Shown piece after piece: positions 1-14,800 of a DNA stretch of 64,000 nucleotides. How positions within the stretch are numbered: the first letter of the stretch is position 1; each line of letters starts with the position of its first letter. The notes below the pieces were generated by a model. That model saw only the letters and a program-made list of their open reading frames with translations. It was not told the origin of the DNA and made no database searches. The stretch comes from Salvelinus alpinus (lineage: Eukaryota; Chordata; Actinopteri; Salmoniformes; Salmonidae): contig NC_092089.1 of NCBI RefSeq assembly GCF_045679555.1, forward strand, positions 2,942,152 through 3,006,151. The letters are read 5' to 3'. Position numbers and translations under genes: made by a program.

Positions 1-793
1 CACCAGCGACATGTAGCTCTGCCCAGAGTACCTTGGTTACTCTACCACCAGCGACATGTAGCTCTGCCCAGACTACCTTAGTTACTCTACCACCAGTGAC
101 ATTTAGCTCTGCCCGGAGTACCTTAGTTACACTACCACCAGCGACATGTAGCTCTGCCCAGAGTACCTTGGTTACTCTACCACCAGCGACATGTAGCTCT
201 GCCCAGAGTACCTTGGTTACTCTACCACCAGCGACATGTAGCTCTGCCCAGACTACCTTAGTTACTCTACCACCAGTGACATGTAGCTCTGCCCAGACTA
301 CCTTAGTTACTCTACCACCAGCGACATGTAGCTCTGCCCAGACTACCTTAGTTACTCTACCACCAGTGACATTTAGCTCTGCCCGGAGTACCTTAGTTAC
401 ACTACCACCAGCGACATGTAGCTCTGCCCAGAGTACCTTGGTTACTCTACCACCAGCGACATGTAGCTCTGCCCAGAGTACCTTGGTTACTCTACCACCA
501 GCGACATGTAGCTCTGCCCAGACTACCTTAGTTACTCTACCACCAGTGACATTTAGCTCTGCCCGGAGTACCTTAGTTACACTACCACCAGCGACATGTA
601 GCTCTGCCCAGAGTACCTTGGTTACTCTACCACCAGCGACATGTAGCTCTGCCCAGAGTACCTTGGTTACTCTACCACCAGTGACATTTAGCTCTGCCCG
701 GAGTACCTTAGTTACACTACCACCAACTACATTTTGCTCTGCCCAGAGTACCTTGGTTACACTTCCACCAACTACATGTAGCTCTGCCCGGAG
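1..793. repeat. 45-bp minisatellite, left subfamily
   Basis: Tandem 45-bp units begin inside a unit at the window edge, so the array continues to the left. These copies differ from the main array. They carry CCAGCGACATG or CCAGTGACATTT where the main array has CCAACTACATG, often TTACTCTA instead of TTACACTA, and CCCAGAGTA or CCCAGACTA where later units have CCCGGAGTA or CCTGGAGTA. The last one or two copies before 793 already look like the main array. One frame is open from 33 into the transposon because 45 is a multiple of three. The 15-residue period is exactly the DNA period, there is no splice or start context, and I do not consider it a gene. Confidence 0.95.
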
Positions 794-795
794 TA

Positions 796-2318
796 CAGTC
801 GTGGCCAAAAGTTTTGAGAATGACACAAATATTAATTTTCACAAAGTCTGCTGCCTCAGTGTCTTTAGATATTTTTGTCAGATGTTACTATGGAATACTG
901 AAGTATAATTACAAGCATTTCATACGTGTCAAAGGCTTTTATTGACAATTACATGAAGTTGATGCAAAGAGTCAATATTTGCAGTGTTGACCCTTCTTTT
1001 TCAAGACCTCTGCAATCCGCCCTGGCATGCTGTCAATTAACTTCTGGGCCACATCCTGACTGATGGCAGCCCATTGTTGCATAATCAATGCTTGGAGTTT
1101 GTCAGAATTTGTGGGTTTTTGTTTGTCCACCCACCCCTTGAGGATTGACCACAAGTTCTCAATGGGATTAGGGTCTGGGGATTTTCCTGGCCATGGACCC
1201 AAAATATTGATGTTTTGTTCCCCGAGCCACTTAGTTATCACTTTGCCTTATGGCAAGGTGCTCCATCATGCTGGAAAAGGCATTGTTTGTCACCAAACTG
1301 TTCCTGGATGGTTGGGAGAAGTTGCTCTCTGAGGATGTGTTGGTACCATTCTTTATTCATGGCTGCAACCCCACACATGAATGGTCTCAGGATGCTTTAC
1401 TGTTGGCATGACACAGGACTGATGGTAGCGCTCACCTTGTCTTCTTTTTGTTTGGGGCATCTTTTCCGGATGCCCCAAACAATCGGAAAGGGGATTCAAC
1501 AGAGAAAATGACTTTACCCCAGTCCTCAGCAGTCCAATCCCTGTACCTTTTTCAGAATATCAGTCTGTCCCTGATGTTTTTCCTGGAGAGAAGTGGCTTC
1601 TTTGCTGCCCATCTTGACGCCAGGCCATCCTCCAAAAGTCTTCGCCTCACTGTGCGTGCAGATGCACTCACACCTGCCTGCTGCCATTCCTGAGCAAGCT
1701 CTGTACTGGTGGTGCCCCGATCCCGCAGCTGAATCAACTTTAGGAGACGGTCCTGGCGCTTGCTGGACTTTCTTGGACGCCCTGAAGCCTTCTTCACAAC
1801 AATTGAACCGCTCTCCTTGAAGTTCTTGATGATCCGATAAATGGTTGATTTAGGTGCAATCTTACTGGCAGCAATATCCTTGCCTGTGAAGCCCTTTTTG
1901 TGCAAAGCAATGATGACGGCACGTGTTTCCTTGCAGGTAACCATGGTTGACAGAGGAAGAACAATGATTCCAAGCACCGCCCTCCTTTTGAAGCTTCCAG
2001 TCTGTTATTCGAACTCAATCAGCATGACAGAGTGATCTCCAGCCGTGTCCTCGTCAACACTCACACCTATGTTAATGAGAGAATCACTGACATGATGTCA
2101 GCTGGTCCTTTTGTGGCAGGGCTGAAATGCAGTGGAAATTTATTTTTGGGATACAGTTCATTTGCATGGCAAAGAGGGACTTTGCAATTAATTGCAATTC
2201 ATCTGATCACTCTTCATAACATTCTGGAGTATATACAAATTGCCATCATACAAACTGAGGCAGCAGACTTTGTGAAAATTAATATTTGTGTCATTCTCAA
2301 AACTTTTGGCCACGACTG
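796..2318 (-). mobile_element. Tc1-like DNA transposon, non-autonomous copy
   Basis: The element is 1,523 bp and is bounded by perfect 65-bp inverted repeats (796-860 and 2254-2318) that start CAGTCGTGGCCAAAAGTTTT. A TA target duplication sits at 794-795 and 2319-2320, as for Tc1/mariner elements. It landed in the GTAC of a minisatellite unit, so the unit resumes directly on the right side. It encodes remnants of a DDE transposase on the minus strand. The identical terminal repeats suggest a fairly recent insertion. The sequence type is common in salmonid genomes. Confidence 0.93.
972..1977 (-). pseudogene. Tc1-like transposase, broken
   Basis: This is the transposase of the enclosing element, read on the minus strand. 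The N-terminal part (1552-1977) shows a paired-like helix-turn-helix region, with residues such as KGFTGKDIAASK, followed by a GRPRK AT-hook-like linker and a second helix-turn-helix. The C-terminal part (972-1241) includes the motif NPIENLW that carries the last catalytic Glu of the DD34E triad. Between them the frame is lost several times. A stop follows the N-terminal piece, the first catalytic Asp position reads Val (FSVES instead of the usual SDE), a segment after VWGC appears deleted, and one A is missing after HKAK. It cannot make an active enzyme. Confidence 0.9.
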
Positions 2319-2320
2319 TA

Positions 2321-2365
2321 CCTTGGTTACACTACCACCAACTACATGTTGCTCTGCCCGGAGTA
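2321..2365. repeat. single 45-bp unit right of the transposon
   Basis: One normal 45-bp unit lies between the transposon right end and the 35-bp block. It is the continuation of the unit that was split by the TA insertion. Confidence 0.85.
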
Positions 2366-2855
2366 CCTTAGTTACACTACATGTAGCTCTGCCTGGAGTA
2401 CCTTAGTTACACTACATGTTGCTCTGCCCGGAGTACCTTAGTTACACTACATGTAGCTCTGCCTGGAGTACCTTAGTTACACTACATGTAGCTCTGCCCG
2501 GAGTACCTTGGTTACACTACATGTAGCTCTGCCTGGAGTACCTTAGTTACACTACATGTAGCTCTGCCTGGAGTACCTTGGTTACACTACATGTAGCTCT
2601 GCCTGGAGTACCTTAGTTACACTACATGTAGCTCTGCCTGGAGTACCTTAGTTACACTACATGTTGCTCTGCCCGGAGTACCTTAGTTACACTACATGTA
2701 GCTCTGCCTGGAGTACCTTAGTTACACTACATGTTGCTCTGCCCGGAGTACCTTAGTTACACTACATGTAGCTCTGCCTGGAGTACCTTAGTTACACTAC
2801 ATGTAGCTCTGCCTGGAGTACCTTGGTTACACTACATGTAGCTCTGCCTGGAGTA
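2366..2855. repeat. 35-bp deletion-variant block of the minisatellite
   Basis: About 14 consecutive units are only 35 bp long, because each lacks the ten bases CCACCAACTA and reads TTACACTACATG. A and T variants alternate at ACATGTAGC versus ACATGTTGC. Since 35 is not a multiple of three, the long open frames seen elsewhere in the array are broken here. The block shows that a single deletion variant was amplified locally next to the transposon. Confidence 0.93.
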
Positions 2856-5800
2856 CCTTGGTTACACTACCAACTACATGTTGCTCTGCCTGGAGTACCT
2901 TGGTTACACTACCACCAACTACATGTTGCTCTGCCCGGTGTACCTTGGTTACACTACCACCAGCTACATGTTGCTCTGCTCGGAGTACCTTGGTTACATT
3001 ACCACCAACTACATGTTGCTCTGCCCGGTGTACCTTGGTTACACTACCACCAACTACATGTTGCTCTGCCTGGTGTACCTTGGTTACACTATCACCAACT
3101 ACATGTTGCTCTGCCCGGTGTACCTTGGTTACACTACCACCAACTACATGTTGCTCTGCTCGGAGTACCTTGGTTACATTACCACCAACTACATGTTGCT
3201 CTGCCCGGTGTACCTTGGTTACACTACCACCAACTACATATTGCTCTGCCTGGAGTACCTTGGTTACACTACCACTAACTACATGTTGCTCTGCCTGGAG
3301 TACCTTGGTTACACTACCACCAACTACATGTTGCTCTGCCCGGAGTACCTTGGTTACACTACCACCAACTACATGTAGCTCTGCCTGGAGTACCTTGGTT
3401 ACACTACCACCAACTACATGTAGCTCTGCCTGGAGTACCTTGGTTACATGACCACCAACTACATGTAGCTCTGCCTGGAGTACCTTGGTTACACTACCAC
3501 CAACTACATGTAGCTCTGCCTGGAGTACCTTGGTTACACTACCACCAACTACATGTTGCTCTGCCTGGAGTACCTTGGTTACACTACCACCAACTACATG
3601 TTGCTCTGCCTGGAGTACCTTGGTTACACTACCACCAACTACATGTAGCTCTGCCTGGAGTACCTTGGTTACACTACCTATACATGTTGCTCTGCCTGGA
3701 GTACCTTGGTTACACTACCACCAACTACATGTTGCTCTGCCTGGAGTACCTTGGTTACACTACCACCAACTACATGTTGCTCTGCCCGGTGTACCTTGGT
3801 TACACTATCACCAACTACATGTTGCTCTGCCCGGTGTACCTTGGTTACACTACCACTAACTACATGTTGCTCTGCCCGGTGTACCTTGGTTACACTACCA
3901 ACTACATGTTTCTCTGCCCGGTGTACTTTGGTTACACTACCACCAGCTACATGTTGCTCTGCCCGGAGTACCTTGGTTACACTACCACCAACTACATGTT
4001 GCTCTGCCTGGAGTACCTTGGTTACACTACCACCAACTACATGTTGCTCTGCCTGGAGTACCTTGGTTACACTACCACCAACTACATGTTGCTCTGCCTG
4101 GAGTACTTTGGTTACGTTACCACCAACTACATGTTGCTCTGCCCGGTGTACCTTGGTTACACTACCACTAACTACATGTTGCTCTGCCTGGAGTACCTTG
4201 GTTACACTACCACCAACTACATGTTGCTCTGCCTGGAGTACATTGGTTACACTACCACCAACTACATGTTGCTCTGCCTGGAGTACCTTGGTTACACTAT
4301 CACCAACTACATGTAGCTCTGCCTGGAGTACCTTGGTTACACTACCACCAACTACATGTTGCTCTGCCTGGAGTACCTTGGTTACATTACCACCAACTAC
4401 ATGTTGCTCTGCCTGGAGTACCTTGGTTACATTACCACCAACTACATGTAGCTCTGCCTGGAGTACCTTGGTTACACTACCACCAACTACATGTTGCTCT
4501 GCCTGGAGTACCTTGGTTACATTACCACCAACTACATGTAGCTCTGCCTGGAGTACCTTGGTTACACTACCACCAACTACATGTTGCTCTGCCTGGAGTA
4601 CCTTGGTTACACTACCACCAACTACATGTTGCTCTGCCTGGAGTACCTTGGTTACACTACCACCAACTACATGTTGCTCTGCCTGGAGTACCTTGGTTAC
4701 ACTATCACCAACTACATGTAGCTCTGCCTGGAGTACCTTGGTTACACTACCACCAACTACATGTTGCTCTGCCTGGAGTACCTTGGTTACACTACCACCA
4801 ACTACATGTTGCTCTGCCTGGAGTACCTTGGTTACACTACCACTAACTACATGTTGCTCTGCCCGGTGTACCTTGGTTACACTACCAACTACATGTTGCT
4901 CTGCCTGGAGTACCTTGGTTACACTACCACCAACTACATGTTGCTCTGCCTGGAGTCCCTTGGTTACACTACCACCAACTACATGTTGCTCTGCCCGGTG
5001 TACCTTGGTTACACTACCAACTACATGTTGCTCTGCCTGGAGTACCTTGGTTACACTACCACCAACTACATGTTGCTCTGCCTGGAGTACCTTGGTTACA
5101 CTATCACCAACTACATGTAGCTCTGCCTGGAGTACCTTGGTTACACTACCACCAACTACATGTAGCTCTGCCTGGAGTACCTTGGTTACATTACCACCAA
5201 CTACATGTAGCTCTGCCTGGAGTACCTTGGTTACACTACCACCAACTACATGTTGCTCTGCCTGGAGTACCTTGGTTACACTACCACCAACTACATGTTG
5301 CTCTGCCTGGAGTACCTTGGTTACACTATCACCAACTACATGTTGCTCTGCCTGGAGTACCTTGGTTACACTACCACCAACTACATGTTGCTCTGCCTGG
5401 AGTACCTTGGTTACACTATCACCAACTACATGTAGCTCTGCCTGGAGTACCTTGGTTACACTACCTATACATGTTGCTCTGCCTGGAGTACCTTGGTTAC
5501 ACTACCACCAACTACATGTTGCTCTGCCTGGAGTACCTTGGTTACACTACCACCAACTACATGTTGCTCTGCCCGGTGTACCTTGGTTACACTATCACCA
5601 ACTACATGTTGCTCTGCCCGGTGTACCTTGGTTACACTACCACTAACTACATGTTGCTCTGCCCGGTGTACCTTGGTTACACTACCAACTACATGTTTCT
5701 CTGCCCGGTGTACTTTGGTTACACTACCACCAGCTACATGTTGCTCTGCCCGGAGTACCTTGGTTACACTACCACCAACTACATGTTGCTCTGCCTGGAG

Positions 5801-8800
5801 TACCTTGGTTACACTACCACCAACTACATGTTGCTCTGCCTGGAGTACCTTGGTTACACTACCACCAACTACATGTTGCTCTGCCTGGAGTACTTTGGTT
5901 ACGTTACCACCAACTACATGTTGCTCTGCCCGGTGTACCTTGGTTACACTACCACTAACTACATGTTGCTCTGCCTGGAGTACCTTGGTTACACTACCAC
6001 CAACTACATGTTGCTCTGCCTGGAGTACATTGGTTACACTACCACCAACTACATGTTGCTCTGCCTGGAGTACCTTGGTTACACTATCACCAACTACATG
6101 TAGCTCTGCCTGGAGTACCTTGGTTACACTACCACCAACTACATGTTGCTCTGCCTGGAGTACCTTGGTTACATTACCACCAACTACATGTTGCTCTGCC
6201 TGGAGTACCTTGGTTACATTACCACCAACTACATGTAGCTCTGCCTGGAGTACCTTGGTTACACTACCACCAACTACATGTTGCTCTGCCTGGAGTACCT
6301 TGGTTACATTACCACCAACTACATGTAGCTCTGCCTGGAGTACCTTGGTTACACTACCACCAACTACATGTTGCTCTGCCTGGAGTACCTTGGTTACACT
6401 ACCACCAACTACATGTTGCTCTGCCTGGAGTACCTTGGTTACACTACCACCAACTACATGTTGCTCTGCCTGGAGTACCTTGGTTACACTATCACCAACT
6501 ACATGTAGCTCTGCCTGGAGTACCTTGGTTACACTACCACCAACTACATGTTGCTCTGCCTGGAGTACCTTGGTTACACTACCACCAACTACATGTTGCT
6601 CTGCCTGGAGTACCTTGGTTACACTACCACTAACTACATGTTGCTCTGCCCGGTGTACCTTGGTTACACTACCAACTACATGTTGCTCTGCCTGGAGTAC
6701 CTTGGTTACACTACCACCAACTACATGTTGCTCTGCCTGGAGTCCCTTGGTTACACTACCACCAACTACATGTTGCTCTGCCCGGTGTACCTTGGTTACA
6801 CTACCAACTACATGTTGCTCTGCCTGGAGTACCTTGGTTACACTACCACCAACTACATGTTGCTCTGCCTGGAGTACCTTGGTTACACTATCACCAACTA
6901 CATGTAGCTCTGCCTGGAGTACCTTGGTTACACTACCACCAACTACATGTAGCTCTGCCTGGAGTACCTTGGTTACATTACCACCAACTACATGTAGCTC
7001 TGCCTGGAGTACCTTGGTTACACTACCACCAACTACATGTTGCTCTGCCTGGAGTACCTTGGTTACACTACCACCAACTACATGTTGCTCTGCCTGGAGT
7101 ACCTTGGTTACACTATCACCAACTACATGTTGCTCTGCCTGGAGTACCTTGGTTACACTACCACCAACTACATGTTGCTCTGCCTGGAGTACCTTGGTTA
7201 CACTATCACCAACTATATGTAGCTCTGCCTGGAGTACCTTGGTTACACTATCACCAACTACATGTAGCTCTGCCTGGAGTTCCTTGGTTACACTATCACC
7301 AACTACATGTTGCTCTGCCTGGAGTACCTTGGTTACATTACCACCAACTACATGTTGCTCTGCCTGGAGTACCTTGGTTACACTACCACCAACTACATGT
7401 TGCTCTGCCCGGAGTTCCTTGGTTACACTACCACCAACTACATGTTGCTCTGCCTGGAGTACCTTGGTTACACTACCACCAACTACATGTTGCTCTGCCT
7501 GGAGTACCTTGGTTACATTACCACCAACTACATGTTGCTCTGCCTGGAGTACCTTGGTTACACTACCACCAACTACATGTTGCTCTGCCCGGAGTACCTT
7601 GGTTACACTATCACCAACTACATGTAGCTCTGCCCGGAGTTCCTTGGTTACACTATCACCAACTACATGTTGCTCTGCCTGGAGTACCTTGGTTACATTA
7701 CCACCAACTACATGTTGCTCTGCCTGGAGTACCTTGGTTACACTACCACCAACTACATGTTGCTCTGCCTGGAGTACCTTGGTTACACTACCACCAACTA
7801 CATGTTGCTCTGCCTGGAGTCCCTTGGTTACACTACCACCAACTACATGTAGCTCTGCCTGGAGTACCTTGGTTACACTACCACCAACTACATGTTGCTC
7901 TGCCTGGAGTACCTTGGTTACACTACCACCAACTACATGTTGCTCTGCCTGGAGTACCTTGGTTACACTACCACCAACTACATGTAACTCTGCCTGGAGT
8001 ACCTTGGTTGCACTATCACCAACTACATGTTGCTCTGTCCGGTGTACCTTGGTTACACTACCACCAACTACATGTTGCTCTGCCCGGTGTACCTTGGTTA
8101 CACTACCACCAACTACATGTTGCTCTGCCCGGAGTACCTTGGTTACACTATCACCAACTACATGTTGCTCTGCTTGGAGTACCTTGGTTACACTACCACC
8201 AACTACATGTTGCTCTGCCCGGTGTACCTTGGTTACACTACCACCAACTACATGTTGCTCTGCCCGGTGTACCTTGGTTACACTACCACCAACTACATGT
8301 TGCTCTGCCTGGAGTACCTTGGTTACACTACCACCAACTACATGTTGCTCTGCCTGGAGTACCTTGGTTACACTACCACCAACTACATGTAGCTCTGCCT
8401 GGAGTACCTTGGTTACACTACCACCAACTACATGTAGCTCTGCCTGGAGTACCTTGGTTACATGACCACCAACTACATGTAGCTCTGCCTGGAGTACCTT
8501 GGTTACACTACCACTAACTACATGTTGCTCTGCCCGGTGTACCTTGGTTACACTACCAACTACATGTTGCTCTGCCTGGAGTACCTTGGTTACACTACCA
8601 CCAACTACATGTTGCTCTGCCCGGTGTACCTTGGTTACACTACCACCAACTACATGTTGCTCTGCCCGGAGTACCTTGGTTACACTATCACCAACTACAT
8701 GTTGCTCTGCTTGGAGTACCTTGGTTACACTACCACCAACTACATGTTGCTCTGCCCGGTGTACCTTGGTTACACTACCACCAACTACATGTTGCTCTGC

Positions 8801-11800
8801 CTGGAGTACCTTGGTTACACTACCACCAACTACATGTTGCTCTGCCTGGAGTACCTTGGTTACACTACCACCAACTACATGTTGCTCTGCCCGGTGTACC
8901 TTGGTTACACTACCACCAACTACATGTTGCTCTGCCTGGAGTACCTTGGTTACACTACCACCAACTACATGTTGCTCTGCCTGGAGTACCTTGGTTACAC
9001 TATCACCAACTACATGTAGCTCTGCCTGGAGTACCTTGGTTACACTACCACCAACTACATTTTGCTCTGCCTGGAGTACCTTGGTTACACTACCACCAAC
9101 TACATGTAGCTCTGCCTGGAGTACCTTGGTTACATTACCACCAACTACATGTAGCTCTGCCTGGAGTACCTTGGTTACACTACCACCAACTACATGTTGC
9201 TCTGCCTGGAGTACCTTGGTTACACTATCACCAACTACATGTAGCTCTGCCTGGAGTACCTTGGTTACACTACCACCAACTACATGTTGCTCTGCCTGGA
9301 GTACTTTGGTTACGTTACCACCAACTACATGTTGCTCTGCCCGGTGTACATTGGTTACACTACCACTAACTACATGTTGCTCTGCCCGGTGTACCTTGGT
9401 TACACTACCAACTACATGTTGCTCTGCCTGGAGTACCTTGGTTACACTACCACCAACTACATGTTGCTCTGCCTGGAGTACCTTGGTTACACTATCACCA
9501 ACTACATGTAGCTCTGCCTGGAGTACCTTGGTTACACTACCACCAACTACATGTTGCTCTGCCTGGAGTACCTTGGTTACATTACCACCAACTACATGTA
9601 GCTCTGCCTGGAGTACCTTGGTTACACTACCACCAACTACATGTTGCTCTGCCTGGAGTACCTTGGTTACATTACCACCAACTACATGTAGCTCTGCCTG
9701 GAGTACCTTGGTTACACTACCACCAACTACATGTTGCTCTGCCTGGAGTACCTTGGTTACATTACCACCAACTACATGTAGCTCTGCCTGGAGTACCTTG
9801 GTTACACTACCACCAACTACATGTTGCTCTGCCTGGAGTACCTTGGTTACACTACCACCAACTACATGTTGCTCTGCCCGGAGTACCTTGGTTACACTAC
9901 CACCAACTACATGTTGCTCTGCCTGGAGTACCTTGGTTACACTATCACCAACTACATGTAGCTCTGCCTGGAGTACCTTGGTTACACTACCACCAACTAC
10001 ATGTTGCTCTGCCTGGAGTACCTTGGTTACACTACCACCAACTACATGTTGCTCTGCCTGGAGTACCTTGGTTACACTACCACTAACTACATGTTGCTCT
10101 GCCCGGTGTACCTTGGTTACACTACCACCAACTACATGTTGCTCTGCCTGGAGTACCTTGGTTACACTACCACCAACTACATGTTGCTCTGCCTGGAGTC
10201 CCTTGGTTACACTACCACCAACTACATGTTGCTCTGCCTGGAGTACCTTGGTTACACTACCACTAACTACATGTTGCTCTGCCCGGTGTACCTTGGTTAC
10301 ACTACCAACTACATGTTGCTCTGCCTGGAGTACCTTGGTTACACTACCACCAACTACATGTTGCTCTGCCTGGAGTACCTTGGTTACACTATCACCAACT
10401 ACATGTAGCTCTGCCTGGAGTACCTTGGTTACACTACCACCAACTACATGTAGCTCTGCCTGGAGTACCTTGGTTACATTACCACCAACTACATGTAGCT
10501 CTGCCTGGAGTACCTTAGTTACACTACCACCAACTACATGTTGCTCTGCCTGGAGTACCTTGGTTACACTATCACCAACTACATGTTGCTCTGCCTGGAG
10601 TACCTTGGTTACACTACCACCAACTACATGTTGCTCTGCCTGGAGTACCTTGGTTACACTACCACCAACTACATGTTGCTCTGCCTGGAGTACCTTGGTT
10701 ACACTACCAACTACATGTTGCTCTGCCTGGAGTGCCTTGGTTACACTACCACTAACTACATGTTGCTCTGCCTGGAGTCCCTTGGTTACACTACCACCAA
10801 CTACATGTAGCTCTGCCTGGAGTACCTTGGTTACACTACCACCAACTACATGTAGCTCTGCCTGGAGTACCTTGGTTACACTACCACCAACTACATGTTG
10901 CTCTGCCTGGAGTACCTTGGTTACACTACCACCAACTACATGTTGCTCTGCCCGGTGTACCTTGGTTACACTACCACCAACTACATGTTGCTCTGCCCGG
11001 AGTACCTTGGTTACACTATCACCAACTACATGTTGCTCTGCTTGGAGTACCTTGGTTACACTACCACCAACTACATGTTGCTCTGCCCGGTGTACCTTGG
11101 TTACACTACCACCAACTACATGTTGCTCTGCCTGGAGTACCTTGGTTACACTACCACCAACTACATGTTGCTCTGCCCGGAGTACCTTGGTTACACTACC
11201 ACCAACTACATGTTGCTCTGCCTGGAGTACCTTGGTTACACTATCACCAACTACATGTAGCTCTGCCTGGAGTACCTTGGTTACACTACCACCAACTACA
11301 TGTTGCTCTGCCTGGAGTACCTTGGTTACACTACCACCAACTACATGTTGCTCTGCCTGGAGTCCCTTGGTTACACTACCACCAACTACATGTTGCTCTG
11401 CCTGGAGTACCTTGGTTACACTACCACTAACTACATGTTGCTCTGCCCGGTGTACCTTGGTTACACTACCAACTACATGTTGCTCTGCCTGGAGTACCTT
11501 GGTTACACTACCACCAACTACATGTTGCTCTGCCTGGAGTACCTTGGTTACACTATCACCAACTACATGTAGCTCTGCCTGGAGTACCTTGGTTACACTA
11601 CCACCAACTACATGTAGCTCTGCCTGGAGTACCTTGGTTACATTACCACCAACTACATGTAGCTCTGCCTGGAGTACCTTAGTTACACTACCACCAACTA
11701 CATGTTGCTCTGCCTGGAGTACCTTGGTTACACTATCACCAACTACATGTTGCTCTGCCTGGAGTACCTTGGTTACACTACCACCAACTACATGTTGCTC

Positions 11801-14800
11801 TGCCTGGAGTACCTTGGTTACACTACCACCAACTACATGTTGCTCTGCCTGGAGTACCTTGGTTACACTACCAACTACATGTTGCTCTGCCTGGAGTACC
11901 TTGGTTACACTACCACCAACTACATGTTGCTCTGCCTGGAGTGCCTTGGTTACACTACCACTAACTACATGTTGCTCTGCCTGGAGTCCCTTGGTTACAC
12001 TACCACCAACTACATGTAGCTCTGCCTGGAGTACCTTGGTTACACTACCACCAACTACATGTAGCTCTGCCTGGAGTACCTTGGTTACACTACCACCAAC
12101 TACATGTTGCTCTGCCTGGAGTACCTTGGTTACACTACCACCAACTACATGTTGCTCTGCCCGGTGTACCTTGGTTACACTACCACCAACTACATGTTGC
12201 TCTGCCCGGAGTACCTTGGTTACACTATCACCAACTACATGTTGCTCTGCTTGGAGTACCTTGGTTACACTACCACCAACTACATGTTGCTCTGCCCGGT
12301 GTACCTTGGTTACACTACCACCAACTACATGTTGCTCTGCCTGGAGTACCTTGGTTACACTACCACCAACTACATGTTGCTCTGCCTGGAGTACCTTGGT
12401 TACACTATCACCAACTACATGTAGCTCTGCCTGGAGTACCTTGGTTACACTACCACCAACTACATGTAGCTCTGCCTGGAGTACCTTGGTTACATGACCA
12501 CCAACTACATGTAGCTCTGCCTGGAGTACCTTGGTTACACTACCACCAACTACATGTAGCTCTGCCTGGAGTACCTTGGTTACACTACCACCAACTACAT
12601 GTAGCTCTGCCTGGAGTACCTTGGTTACACTACCACCAACTACATGTTGCTCTGCCTGGAGTACCTTGGTTACACTACCACCAACTACATGTTGCTCTGC
12701 CCGGTGTACCTTGGTTACACTACCACCAACTACATGTTGCTCTGCCCGGAGTACCTTGGTTACACTATCACCAACTACATGTTGCTCTGCTTGGAGTACC
12801 TTGGTTACACTACCACCAACTACATGTTGCTCTGCCCGGTGTACCTTGGTTACACTACCACCAACTACATGTTGCTCTGCCTGGAGTACCTTGGTTACAC
12901 TACCACCAACTACATGTTGCTCTGCCTGGAGTACCTTGGTTACACTATCACCAACTACATGTAGCTCTGCCTGGAGTACCTTGGTTACACTACCACCAAC
13001 TACATGTAGCTCTGCCTGGAGTACCTTGGTTACATGACCACCAACTACATGTAGCTCTGCCTGGAGTACCTTGGTTACACTACCACCAACTACATGTAGC
13101 TCTGCCTGGAGTACCTTGGTTACACTACCACCAACTACATGTTGCTCTGCCTGGAGTACCTTGGTTACACTATCACCAACTACATGTAGCTCTGCCTGGA
13201 GTACCTTGGTTACACTACCACCAACTACATGTTGCTCTGCCTGGAGTACCTTGGTTACACTACCACCAACTACATGTTGCTCTGCCTGGAGTACCTTGGT
13301 TACACTACCACCAACTACATGTTGCTCTGCCTGGAGTACCTTGGTTACACTACCACTAACTACATGTTGCTCTGCCCGGTGTACCTTGGTTACACTACCA
13401 ACTACATGTTGCTCTGCCTGGAGTACCTTGGTTACACTACCACCAACTACATGTTGCTCTGCCTGGAGTACCTTGGTTACACTACCACCAACTACATGTA
13501 GCTCTGCCTGGAGTACCTTGGTTACACTACCACCAACTACATGTTGCTCTGCCCGGAGTACCTTGGTTACACTATCACCAACTACATGTTGCTCTGCTTG
13601 GAGTACCTTGGTTACACTACCACCAACTACATGTTACTCTGCCCGGTGTACCTTGGTTACACTACCAACTACATGTTGCTCTGCCTGGAGTACCTTGGTT
13701 ACACTACCACCAACTACATGTTGCTCTGCCTGGAGTACCTTGGTTACACTACCACCAACTACATGTTGCTCTGCCTGGAGTACCTTGGTTACACTATCAC
13801 CAACTACATGTAGCTCTGCCTGGAGTACCTTGGTTACACTACCACCAACTACATGTAGCTCTGCCTGGAGTACCTTGGTTACATTACCACCAACTACATG
13901 TAGCTCTGCCTGGAGTACCTTGGTTACACTACCACCAACTACATGTTGCTCTGCCTGGAGTACCTTGGTTACACTACCACCAACTACATGTTGCTCTGCC
14001 TGGAGTACCTTGGTTACACTATCACCAACTACATGTAGCTCTGCCTGGAGTACCTTGGTTACACTACCACCAACTACATGTTGCTCTGCCTGGAGTACCT
14101 TGGTTACACTACCACTAACTACATGTTGCTCTGCCCGGTGTACCTTGGTTACACTACCACCAACTACATGTAGCTCTGCCTGGAGTACCTTGGTTACACT
14201 ACCACCAACTACATGTTGCTCTGCCTGGAGTCCCTTGGTTACACTATCACCAACTACATGTAGCTCTGCCTGGAGTACCTTGGTTACACTACCACCAACT
14301 ACATGTTGCTCTGCCTGGAGTACATTGGTTACACTACCACCAACTACATGTTGCTCTGCCTGGAGTACCTTGGTTACATTACCACTAACTACATGTTGCT
14401 CTGCCCGGTGTACCTTGGTTACACTACCAACTACATGTTGCTCTGCCTGGAGTACCTTGGTTACACTACCACCAACTACATGTTGCTCTGCCCGGTGTAC
14501 CTTGGTTACACTACCACCAACTACATGTTGCTCTGCCTGGAGTACCTTGGTTACACTACCACCAACTACATGTAGCTCTGCCTGGAGTACCTTGGTTACA
14601 CTATCACCAACTACATGTTGCTCTGCCCGGTGTACCTTGGTTACACTATCACCAACTACATGTTGCTCTGCCCGGTGTACCTTGGTTACACTACCACTAA
14701 CTACATGTTGCTCTGCCCGGTGTACCTTGGTTACACTACCAGCTACATGTTTCTCTGCCCGGTGTACCTTGGTTACACTACCACCAGCTACATGTTGCTC

